NCBI RefSeq assembly: GCF_000421405.1
Contig: NZ_ATWY01000017.1
Span: 43,988-107,987, forward strand
Length of the DNA: 64,000 nt
Origin: Butyrivibrio sp. NC2007
GTDB taxonomy: Bacteria > Bacillota > Clostridia > Lachnospirales > Lachnospiraceae
Direction of reading: 5' to 3'
Shown here piece by piece: positions 35,550 to 42,932 of this stretch. Position 1 is the stretch's first letter, and every line of letters starts with the position of its first letter. The translations under genes were made by a program, and so were the position numbers. The notes beneath the pieces were generated by a model. It was not told the DNA's origin and made no database searches. It worked only from the letters and a program-made list of their open reading frames with translations.

Positions 35550-35662
35550 TGGCACGTAAATCAAGATATATTTCATATGCACAGGCAGCAAGGAAGGCTG
35601 TCAGGAAGGAGTCTGCTGGGCAGGCTCCTTCTTCAGTTAAGGCACCAAAGAAAACAAAGTGA
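35549..35662 (+). CDS. 37-residue basic peptide
   Basis: A short frame whose ATG overlaps the DUF4366 stop (TGATG). It encodes a strongly basic peptide (MARKSRYISYAQAARKAV... ending APKKTK) with GAGGAGGATGAC as ribosome site. The tight coupling and an AGGTGA site for the next gene directly after it suggest it is translated. Function is unknown; nucleic-acid binding is possible from the charge. Confidence 0.5.
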   Translation: MARKSRYISYAQAARKAVRKESAGQAPSSVKAPKKTK

Positions 35663-35672
35663 GGTGATCTGA

Positions 35673-36908
35673 ATGGCTGATACAGAAAATATGAATTTCA
35701 AAAGCCGGGAAGACAGGCTTAAGGAACTTACTGACCAGCTTGAAGTCGGTGTTAAGTCTGTAAGGAGCAGCGCAGAGTTTAAGACTCTTCTTGCGACAAT
35801 GGCAAAGTTTCCGCATTACTCTTTGAACAACTGCATTCTGATTTCCATGCAGAAGCCGGATGCGACATTATGTCAGAGCTATGGTGCGTGGAAGAAGATG
35901 GGGCGTTATGTGAAGAAAGGTGAAAAAGGAATCAAGGTCATAGCTCCTGCGCCATATACCATCGAAAAGGAAGTAGACAAGCTTGATGCCAATGGGAAAG
36001 TAGTCCTTGATAAAGATGGTGAGCCTGTGAAGGTGAAACAGGAACTAAATCTCATGGGCTTTAAGGCTGAAAGTACATTTGACGTTTCGCAGACCGAAGG
36101 CAAGGAGCTTCCAAAGCTTGGCATTGATGAACTTAAGGGGGATGTTAATAAGTTTTCCCTTCTCATGAGTGTCATAAGAGAAGTAAGTCCTGTTCCAATT
36201 GGTTATGAAGACATTAAATCTGGTGCCAAGGGATATTACCATGTGGCGGAAAAGAGAATTGCTATCCAGAAGGACATGAGCGAATTACAGACTCTTAAGA
36301 CATGCCTTCATGAAGTGGTTCATGCAAAGCTGCATGCTGATGCGTCAAAAGATATCAGCAAGAACAGAAAAGAGATTGAGGCTGAGGGAACTGCAGCAGT
36401 AGTCCTGAATTTCTTTGGCTATGATACCGGGGCTTATTCTTTTCCTTATCTAGCGTCATACACAACTGATGAGTCCATGAAGGAGCTGAAAGCTGCTCTT
36501 AATACCATAAGGTCCACATCGGCAATGATCATCAGGTCAGTGGAAGACATGATGATTGACAAGGAAAAGTCCCAGGAGATGAGCCCGGAACAGGAAGCAG
36601 AGCTTGAAAAAATAGCTAAGGAGCAGAGAGCAGAAGAGAAACAGGCTGGTGAAAATTCCAAAGAAGCTGCTGAAAAGAATAAGTCAGATGATGACTGGCC
36701 GCTTAGGGATACAGATGAAGTTGTTGCTGATAAGCCTGGGACAGTCGCAGATGTTGGCAGAAAGATTCTTGGTACAGTAAGGATCCTTCCTGATGGAGCT
36801 GGCGGAAAGAGACCATCTCTTTTGGATAAGCTCAAGATTGAGAAGGAAAGGCTAAGCAGGGATAAGGTTGCAGGGGGTGCAGCGAGTGAGAAGGGGGTAG
36901 CTATTTAA
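35673..36908 (+). CDS. ArdC-like protein with ImmA/IrrE-type metallopeptidase motif
   Basis: A 411-residue protein. Residues 10-100 match the ArdC N-terminal ssDNA-binding domain (FPHYSLNNCILISMQKPDA, GAWKKMGRYVKKGEKGIKV). A zinc-protease motif His213-Glu214-x2-His217 (CLHEVVHAKLH) follows in the ImmA/IrrE-like part. Plasmid ArdC protects incoming single-stranded DNA from restriction. A Lys/Glu-rich coiled tail follows. This is useful during transfer and common in Tn1549-like elements. Confidence 0.83.
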   Translation: MADTENMNFKSREDRLKELTDQLEVGVKSVRSSAEFKTLLATMAKFPHYSLNNCILISMQKPDATLCQSYGAWKKMGRYVKKGEKGIKVIAPAPYTIEKEVDKLDANGKVVLDKDGEPVKVKQELNLMGFKAESTFDVSQTEGKELPKLGIDELKGDVNKFSLLMSVIREVSPVPIGYEDIKSGAKGYYHVAEKRIAIQKDMSELQTLKTCLHEVVHAKLHADASKDISKNRKEIEAEGTAAVVLNFFGYDTGAYSFPYLASYTTDESMKELKAALNTIRSTSAMIIRSVEDMMIDKEKSQEMSPEQEAELEKIAKEQRAEEKQAGENSKEAAEKNKSDDDWPLRDTDEVVADKPGTVADVGRKILGTVRILPDGAGGKRPSLLDKLKIEKERLSRDKVAGGAASEKGVAI

Positions 36909-37237
36909 TGGCAAAGAAACAGGACATAATGGAAATCAATATAGAACTTCATGAGGAAAATAGGAAGCTCTTAAAGGCAATAAAGAGTGGTGCGGACATT
37001 GCACATCTTATCAAAGATATGGCACAGACGATGAAGAGGTCTCTTGATCTCGCTGAAAAAGAAGTAAGTATTTTTGGCGAGACAAGAGATCTTTTTGAAA
37101 CATCAAAGGATCTGACAGAGTCCATGAAGAACATGGCAGATATTCTTATCGATGAGTACAGATACGAGTATAAGGACGAGTATGAATTGATTCCCAGTGC
37201 TTGCGAAGATTCTTTTGATGATGAAGAGGAGGGCTGA
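36908..37237 (+). CDS. Helical hypothetical protein
   Basis: A 109-residue protein, helical and acidic at its end, starting on the last base of the previous stop codon (TAATG). Repeated segments such as LFETSKDLTESMKNMADILID suggest a coiled coil. I do not recognise a family. It is part of the transfer operon. Confidence 0.6.
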   Translation: MAKKQDIMEINIELHEENRKLLKAIKSGADIAHLIKDMAQTMKRSLDLAEKEVSIFGETRDLFETSKDLTESMKNMADILIDEYRYEYKDEYELIPSACEDSFDDEEEG

Positions 37238-37242
37238 GCATT

Positions 37243-37656
37243 ATGGAAAATGTAAATGATGATGGTTGGATGGATGCAGCAGCTTATGAAGATGAACTTC
37301 CATTCGGGAATTTTAATGACAATGAAAAGATTGAAGCTCCTGTAACAGATGATGTTGTCGGAGTATGTCCGTGCTGTGGAACCAATGTGGTTGAAAGAGA
37401 CATGGCATATTTCTGTGACAACATGGACTGCAGTTTTGCAATCTGGAAGGATAACAAGTTTTTTCAGGCAATCGGTAAGGAGATGACCAGAGAAATTGCT
37501 GAGGATCTTCTAACAGGTGGAACAGTGAAGCTTATGGGATGTAAGTCCCGCAAGACCGGCAAGACTTTCAACTGTTATGTTGATATTACTTACGATGATG
37601 AGGGCAGGGTGCAGTATGAGATCCGATTTCCTGAAAGGAAGCACAGAGGGGAGTGA
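37243..37656 (+). CDS. Topoisomerase-type zinc-ribbon protein
   Basis: A 137-residue protein. After a 40-residue acidic start it has CPCCGTNVVERDMAYFCDNMDC, a four-Cys zinc site. The following FAIWKDNKFFQAIGKEMTREIAEDLLTGG and KTGKTFNCYVDITYD match the repeat found at the C-terminus of type IA topoisomerases. The catalytic domain is absent, so it is a stand-alone DNA-binding module, perhaps assisting the relaxosome. Confidence 0.7.
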   Translation: MENVNDDGWMDAAAYEDELPFGNFNDNEKIEAPVTDDVVGVCPCCGTNVVERDMAYFCDNMDCSFAIWKDNKFFQAIGKEMTREIAEDLLTGGTVKLMGCKSRKTGKTFNCYVDITYDDEGRVQYEIRFPERKHRGE

Positions 37657-37663
37657 TGCTGTT

Positions 37664-38257
37664 ATGGAAAGAAGAACAGGAACACCTATTGAAAAATGGG
37701 ATGATGTTAATGGAGTAGTTCCAGCAGCACCTCAGCACATGGAACTGTCTGCAGATACTAATGACATGACTCAGGGAGAAAGATTTATCCAGCTCCGTGA
37801 GTCCACTGGTATGAGCAGAAAAGAATTTGCGGATTACCTGGATATTCCCTACAGGACAATGCAGGACTGGGAGCGTGATGTACGTACCATGCCGGCATAT
37901 GTCTTTTCTCTTATTGAGTACAAGGTCCGAGCTGAGTTTGGAATGAAACTTCCACAGGAGCTTGATCCTAACACTCTTGGAAATGTCAGAAGAGGATTGG
38001 AAGATCAGATTGAGCAGAACGACAACAACCTTGATGGCTGCATTAACAACGTTAAGGTTGATGAACCTGTTGATAAGTTCAGGGATGATAATTGTAATGG
38101 TATTCCTGATGAAGAGGAAAAAAGAGAGCAGCATGAGAAAGTCGCAGAGAAAGCAGAGAAAGCAGAGAAGACTTCTCTTTTGAAGCAGCTTCGTGACTGC
38201 AAGCCTGAAACAGATGACAGGCCTCATCGATGCTTTGCTCCTGAGCTGGTGCTGTGA
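37664..38257 (+). CDS. Helix-turn-helix protein
   Basis: About 197 residues. Residues 40-90 hold a Cro/XRE-like HTH (RFIQLRESTGMSRKEFADYL, then IPYRTMQDWERD). The C-terminal part is acidic and coiled. The start is the ATG at 37664 after AGAGGGGAG. It stands directly upstream of mobC, and may regulate mobilisation genes or bind the origin of transfer. Confidence 0.7.
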   Translation: MERRTGTPIEKWDDVNGVVPAAPQHMELSADTNDMTQGERFIQLRESTGMSRKEFADYLDIPYRTMQDWERDVRTMPAYVFSLIEYKVRAEFGMKLPQELDPNTLGNVRRGLEDQIEQNDNNLDGCINNVKVDEPVDKFRDDNCNGIPDEEEKREQHEKVAEKAEKAEKTSLLKQLRDCKPETDDRPHRCFAPELVL

Positions 38258-38258
38258 T

Positions 38259-38591
38259 ATGAAGAAGAAACGCAATGAAATCCATGTCAGGGTAACCCCT
38301 GAAGAAAGACAGCAGATCAGAGACTGTATGGAAGCAGCAGGTGTAAAAAATCTTAATGCATACATGAAGAAGATGGCTATTGATGGCTACATAATTAAGC
38401 TGGATCTGTCAGATGTTAGGGAAGTCGTGAGGCTTATGCGTATCAACAGTAACAATCTGAATCAGTATGCCAAGAAAGCAAATGAAAACGGGAGCATTTA
38501 TCTGTGTGACATTGAGCAGTTACGGACTCAGCAGGAAGGGATATGGACTTCCATAAAAGAAATATTGGAGCGATTGGCAAATATAAAATGA
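38259..38591 (+). CDS. MobC-type relaxosome accessory protein
   Basis: About 110 residues. The MobC pattern is clear: an RHH-like start (RNEIHVRVTPEERQQIRDCMEAAG), then VRLMRINSNNLNQYAKKANENG. MobC binds at oriT and helps the relaxase load. The ATG at 38259 was chosen, as earlier in-frame starts lie within the HTH gene. The relaxase gene follows after a terminator-like hairpin. Confidence 0.85.
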   Translation: MKKKRNEIHVRVTPEERQQIRDCMEAAGVKNLNAYMKKMAIDGYIIKLDLSDVREVVRLMRINSNNLNQYAKKANENGSIYLCDIEQLRTQQEGIWTSIKEILERLANIK

Positions 38592-38595
38592 TGAG

Positions 38596-38632
38596 TGCGG
38601 CTATGGGAAGAATCCTGTAGCCGCAGTTTTTT
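38596..38632 (+). terminator. Intrinsic terminator between mobC and relaxase
   Basis: TGCGGCTA (38596-38603) pairs with TAGCCGCA (38618-38625), followed by TTTTTT. It lies 18 bases before the relaxase start codon, so relaxase expression would need readthrough or its own promoter. Confidence 0.7.
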
Positions 38633-38649
38633 GATTCTGAAGGAGTGTT

Positions 38650-40047
38650 ATGGCAGCGACAAGACTTATTGCATTACATGAAAATAAGGGAAGGACTCTT
38701 GCTAAATGTATCGGCGAAAGAACCGATTATGCAATGAACCCTGATAAAACTGAGAATGGAACTTATGTGACATCTTATGCATGTGATCCTAAGACTGTCT
38801 GTGAAGAATTTACTTTGTCCAAGAGAGAGTATGAGCAGATAACAGGTCTTAAGAGAACAGATAATGTAATTGCGTATCAGATCAGACAGTCATTTAAGCC
38901 CGGGGAGATCACTCCGGAGGAAGCAAACCGAATCGGCTATGAGACGGCCATGAGATTTACAAAGGGCAACCATGCTTTTATTGTCGCTACTCATACTGAT
39001 AAGAAGCATATTCATAATCATGCGATTTTCAATTCCACAACATTGGACTGCAGCAGAAAGTTCAGAAATTTCTGGGGCTCAGGAATTGCTCTTGGAAAAC
39101 TTTCAAATATTATCTGCATGGAAAATGGTTACTCAGTGATTGCTCCGGCTCCATATCACAGTAAGACAACTTATATCCATGAGGATAATGGCCCGAGCTT
39201 TCGTGATAAACTGCGTGAGTCGATAGACATAGCTCTTTCCAAAAAGCCAAAGACCTTTGAGGACTTTTTAAAAGAGTTGTCTTTGCAGGGCTATGAGATT
39301 AAGCGAGGAAAACATTTTTCTGTCAGAGGAAATGGCCAGCAGCGTTTCATAAGATTCAGATCTCTTGGAAAAGGTTATACCCAGGATGAGCTGATAAAAA
39401 AGATTGAGGGTGTAGCCAAAGGCACTGACATGAAAAAGGACAGTGTTCCATTCTACAGGGATGACAGTTTTGACCTGCTCCTTAATCTTCAGGACATCTT
39501 TGCTAAAGGAAAAGGTCCTGGCTACGAGATGTGGGCTAAGAAGTTTAATGTAAAAAATGTCATGAAGGCAATTCTCTTTTTCCAGGAGCAGGGGCTTCGG
39601 AGTTACAACGAACTGGAAAAAAGAGCAGGAGATACTTCAGAGAGATTCAGTAAACTTAGTGCTGATATAAAGGCTTATGAAAAAAGGCTCAAAGAAATCT
39701 CAGAGCTTCGCAGTAACATCATCACATATGGCAGGACCAAAGATGTATATGCCGATTACCGTAAGTCGGGCTATAGCAAAAAGTTTTTTATAGAGCATAA
39801 GGATGACATCATGGCGCATAAAGCTGCCAAAGATTCTTTTAACAAACATAAAGGTAAACTTCCATCAGTGAAAGAACTTAGCACTGAGTATGATGAAGTG
39901 CTTTCCAAAAAGAAAGCTGCCTATGCAGAGTACAAAGAAGTAAAGAAAGATATGCAGACTTATCAGACTGCGAAGTATGATATCGACCAGATACTTGGTA
40001 TCAGCGGTCAGCAGAAAGAAAACAAGGAACGTGAACACACGCGATAA
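38650..40047 (+). CDS. Relaxase/mobilization nuclease (MobA/VirD2 family)
   Basis: A 465-residue relaxase. The metal-binding histidines lie in HTDKKHIHNHAIF (His115, His120, His122, His124). The N-terminal region ENKGRTLAKCIGERTDYAMN includes the candidate catalytic Tyr. It nicks at oriT and leads DNA into the recipient. The C-terminal half is helical and Lys/Glu-rich. It has an AAGGAG ribosome site. Confidence 0.9.
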   Translation: MAATRLIALHENKGRTLAKCIGERTDYAMNPDKTENGTYVTSYACDPKTVCEEFTLSKREYEQITGLKRTDNVIAYQIRQSFKPGEITPEEANRIGYETAMRFTKGNHAFIVATHTDKKHIHNHAIFNSTTLDCSRKFRNFWGSGIALGKLSNIICMENGYSVIAPAPYHSKTTYIHEDNGPSFRDKLRESIDIALSKKPKTFEDFLKELSLQGYEIKRGKHFSVRGNGQQRFIRFRSLGKGYTQDELIKKIEGVAKGTDMKKDSVPFYRDDSFDLLLNLQDIFAKGKGPGYEMWAKKFNVKNVMKAILFFQEQGLRSYNELEKRAGDTSERFSKLSADIKAYEKRLKEISELRSNIITYGRTKDVYADYRKSGYSKKFFIEHKDDIMAHKAAKDSFNKHKGKLPSVKELSTEYDEVLSKKKAAYAEYKEVKKDMQTYQTAKYDIDQILGISGQQKENKEREHTR

Positions 40048-40277
40048 TAGTCAGGGCACTGTCATCTAAGGCAGTGCCCAAATCTATGCCATCATCTTGG
40101 CGGCTTTCAGTTTTTAGCTCCGAAGGAGCGTGGTCAGATTTTAATCTGATGCTAAGGGGATTGGGGATGTGCCTCAACAAGTGAGCATCATGGGCGCATG
40201 ATGCACCACTTGCAACGTTAGTGCGCCAGGTTACTGGAGATGGGGTAGGTGAATCTTTTGAAGGGGGATTTGTAAGA
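40048..40277 (+). other. Structured intergenic region after relaxase (terminator plus hairpins; oriT candidate)
   Basis: No gene. GGGCACTG/CAGTGCCC (40054-40079) is a terminator-like hairpin. Then come GCCA/TGGC (40088-40101), GCTCC/GGAGC (40117-40129) and TCAGATT/AATCTGA (40134-40149). A long stem follows: CAAGTG plus GCATCAT (40178-40191) against ATGATGC plus CACTTG (40198-40212). The density of hairpins next to the relaxase gene fits an origin of transfer or a structured RNA. Which one is not resolvable by eye. Confidence 0.5.
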
Positions 40278-40853
40278 ATGAAAAATAAAAATAAAAATGG
40301 AGAGCAGAAAAAATATAACGTGATCTATTGTGACCCGCCATGGAGATATGGTGTCTGGTCAGACAAGGGCAAAGGACGAAGTGCTGAGAATCATTATCCT
40401 ACAATGAGTGTGGAGGATATCTGCAGACTTCCTGTTGCATATATTGCTGCTGAGGATTGTGTTCTTTTCATGTGGGCAACATTTCCGAACCTCATGGAAG
40501 CATTTGACGTTATAAAAGCATGGGGCTTCGATTATAAAACTGTTGCATTTGTCTGGGTGAAGCAGAACAAGAAATGCGATTCTCTTTTCTGGGGCATGGG
40601 CTATTGGACAAGATCCAATGCAGAGATCTGCCTGCTTGCAACCAAAGGACATCCAAAACGGATCGGCAGAGCGGTCCATCAGGTAATCATAAGTCACATT
40701 GAAGAGCATAGCAAAAAGCCAGCAGAGACTCGTGACCGGATTGTTGAGCTTGTGGGTGATGTACCGCGAGTGGAATTATTTGCAAGACAGAAGATACCTG
40801 GCTGGGATACCTGGGGGAATGAATTGGAAAATGATCTGGAGCTGGTAGCATGA
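40278..40853 (+). CDS. MT-A70 family N6-adenine methyltransferase
   Basis: 191 residues with the catalytic Asp19-Pro-Pro-Trp22 (YCDPPWRYG) and the MT-A70 pattern (ENHYPTMSVEDICRLPV, FMWATFPNL, GYWTRSNAEICLLATKG). It methylates adenine N6, probably on DNA, and may shield the element from host restriction. The ATG at 40278 follows AAGGGGGA. Confidence 0.88.
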   Translation: MKNKNKNGEQKKYNVIYCDPPWRYGVWSDKGKGRSAENHYPTMSVEDICRLPVAYIAAEDCVLFMWATFPNLMEAFDVIKAWGFDYKTVAFVWVKQNKKCDSLFWGMGYWTRSNAEICLLATKGHPKRIGRAVHQVIISHIEEHSKKPAETRDRIVELVGDVPRVELFARQKIPGWDTWGNELENDLELVA

Positions 40854-40933
40854 TTGTTAATAATCCACATTGACGTTAGATTTGTACTGAAATATTATTG
40901 GTAGATATGAAAAGGACGAGGAGTAATATTGAA

Positions 40934-41950
40934 ATGAAAAAACTAATTACATATGGATTTGCTATTGCGACAGCTGCGATGGTACTGACAGGCTGTGCGG
41001 GAAGTACCAACAACGAAGACAATAGTTCGATTTTTGAAGCACAGCAAAATAAAAATGCTCCAGAGGCAGCAGGCGATAATGCAGTAAACAATGCTGGGAC
41101 AGGTGAAACTGTTACAGATGTAAGCGAACAGACAGGTGATTCTTATGCAGCTCCTGCAGAGCAGACCTATGGCTTGAGCATTTGCGATGAGACATCAGAG
41201 CTTGATTATTCTTATGACTACGATAGTGAGATCAAGTTTGCAGTTCAGAATGCTATAGTGGAATCAAGTTCCTATGAAGAAGAGTTCAAAAAGATAGATG
41301 CAATCCGTGAGCACATCACTTCACGAAGAAAAGATAGTGAGAATCAGGTTGAAATGAATATGGTTGCAAGTTATTTCTTTAAGGTTTGGGATGATGAGCT
41401 GAACGACCTATGGGGAAGGTTTTCTGATGGCGTTGATGAACAGACCAAGGAAAAAGTTCTCGCTAATCAGCGTAATTGGAATTCCATGAAAGAGAGTGCT
41501 GTACTTGAAGCACTTGGCCCTGCAGAGGAAGGTGGAAGTATTTATCCTGTTTTGTATTATGATCTCTTGGAAAACAGTACTAAGACAAGATGTTATTTTA
41601 TTGCAAAAGAGTTTGCGGCTTTCAAGGGTGTTGATTATACAATGCCTGCCAAAGAAGTGACCGGCATGTACATAGATAATCAGGGCACAGGAGAAATTTA
41701 CGGATCACTTTACATTTCTGAAGGATGGGAATCAGGCTATAACTGTAAGATATCGATCTACAGAATAGGAGAGCTGGAGGGCAGCGTCGAAGAAGCTGGA
41801 GATGGAAAACTTTCATTTGTTTCATATGATGATAATGTCAAAGGAACAATTACTTACGGTTGGGACGGAGCGGCATTTGAAGTCACAGAGGTAAATGGCG
41901 ATGCGATTGTCAGCGTTGGTGACGTATATGAATTTCCATTTGTGTTCTGA
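40934..41950 (+). CDS. Lipoprotein with LprI-like (DUF1311) domain
   Basis: About 338 residues. A lipoprotein signal peptide ends in the lipobox LTGC (Cys near residue 20). A Ser/Asn/Glu-rich linker follows, then an LprI-like region (VWDDELNDLWGRF...VLANQRNWNSMKESA) and a beta-rich C-terminus. LprI-type domains can inhibit lysozyme. The ATG at 40934 follows ACGAGGAG. It is cargo of the element and lies on the outer membrane-facing surface. Confidence 0.75.
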   Translation: MKKLITYGFAIATAAMVLTGCAGSTNNEDNSSIFEAQQNKNAPEAAGDNAVNNAGTGETVTDVSEQTGDSYAAPAEQTYGLSICDETSELDYSYDYDSEIKFAVQNAIVESSSYEEEFKKIDAIREHITSRRKDSENQVEMNMVASYFFKVWDDELNDLWGRFSDGVDEQTKEKVLANQRNWNSMKESAVLEALGPAEEGGSIYPVLYYDLLENSTKTRCYFIAKEFAAFKGVDYTMPAKEVTGMYIDNQGTGEIYGSLYISEGWESGYNCKISIYRIGELEGSVEEAGDGKLSFVSYDDNVKGTITYGWDGAAFEVTEVNGDAIVSVGDVYEFPFVF

Positions 41951-41965
41951 TAGAAAAGGTGAGAG

Positions 41966-42631
41966 ATGATAAAAGATTACTGCGTTATATTTGACATGGA
42001 CGGCGTTATCTTCGACTCGGAGAGAGCTTGTCTTGATACATGGACAGAGACAGCAGCCGGATATGGACTGGAGAATATCAGAGAAGTTTTCAACAGATGC
42101 ATCGGGACAAATAAAAACCAGACCATCCAGATTGTCGAGGATGCTTACGCTGCAATCTGCGGAGAAGGTATCGCTGATAAACTTCTTTCCGAGAGCAGCA
42201 GACTCTTTCATGAAAAATATGATGGCGGTAAGTTGCCGGTCAAGGTTGGCGTAAAAGAGGTCTTGGAATATCTTAAAGCTGAAAATGTCAGATGCGCTGT
42301 TGCATCATCAACAAGAAAAGCAGTAGTCGAAGCTGAACTTCGTGATGCCGGGCTCATCAATTATTTTGAGGAACTTGTCGGAGGCGATGCTGTAAAGATA
42401 TCCAAACCGGATCCGGAGATATATCTGATTGCCTGTGATGTAATGAAGGTCAATCCTGCAGAAGCATTTGCAATAGAAGATTTATATAACGGCATACGTT
42501 CAGCTCACGCTGCAGGCATGCGTCCGATCATGGTGCCGGACATGATTCCTGCAGATGATGAAATGAAAAAGCTGTCGGAGGTTGTGGGTGAAGATCTTCT
42601 GAAGGTAATTGAATACTTTAAGAGCGTTTGA
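41966..42631 (+). CDS. HAD-superfamily phosphatase/phosphomutase (beta-PGM-like)
   Basis: 221 residues with motif I DMDGVIFDSE (nucleophile Asp), motif II SSTR, Lys of motif III in KISKPDPEIY and the acidic motif IV AIEDLYNG. The cap domain between motif I and II is of the beta-phosphoglucomutase type. It dephosphorylates or isomerises a sugar phosphate. It follows the lipoprotein by 15 bases. Confidence 0.88.
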   Translation: MIKDYCVIFDMDGVIFDSERACLDTWTETAAGYGLENIREVFNRCIGTNKNQTIQIVEDAYAAICGEGIADKLLSESSRLFHEKYDGGKLPVKVGVKEVLEYLKAENVRCAVASSTRKAVVEAELRDAGLINYFEELVGGDAVKISKPDPEIYLIACDVMKVNPAEAFAIEDLYNGIRSAHAAGMRPIMVPDMIPADDEMKKLSEVVGEDLLKVIEYFKSV

Positions 42632-42649
42632 TGACGTTAGGAATGATTC

Positions 42650-42687
42650 GGGGCAGATACACTTAGGTGTACTGCCCCGGCTTTTTT
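42650..42687 (+). terminator. Intrinsic terminator after HAD gene
   Basis: GGGGCAG-A-TACAC (42650-42662) pairs with GTGTA-CTGCCCC (42667-42678) and is followed by GGCTTTTTT. It separates the lipoprotein-HAD pair from the restriction genes. Confidence 0.85.
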
Positions 42688-42932
42688 ATTTTAGAAAAGG
42701 CAAGACATATTTATCGCCACAAGATGTGTTGAAACGGTTAAAAAACTAGACAAAATCTGGTAGAATGTATATTGTGGGTTACTAGATAATGTGGAAAAAG
42801 TAAAGAAATAATATTTGATAAATTTGATTTTTTCTTTGATTTTCTTTGATTTTGATGACGAGTCCATATTTTGGGACACCATATTGTTTATCATGTAGGG
42901 TAAGGATACTTACATGAAAAGGAGAATTTGTT
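42688..42932 (+). promoter_or_regulatory. AT-rich promoter region of the restriction operon
   Basis: No gene. A plausible promoter is TTAAAA (42738-42743), 17 bases, TGG-TAGAAT (42758-42766, extended -10). Downstream are TTTGATTTTC-type direct repeats (about 42823-42855). AAGGAG at 42919-42924 serves the GTG at 42933. Confidence 0.45.

Noticed and set aside
40213..40260. GTGCGCCAG near 40220 resembles a group II intron 5' end
   Set aside because: No reverse-transcriptase gene or domain V/VI-like hairpin follows; an MT-A70 gene starts 58 bases later.
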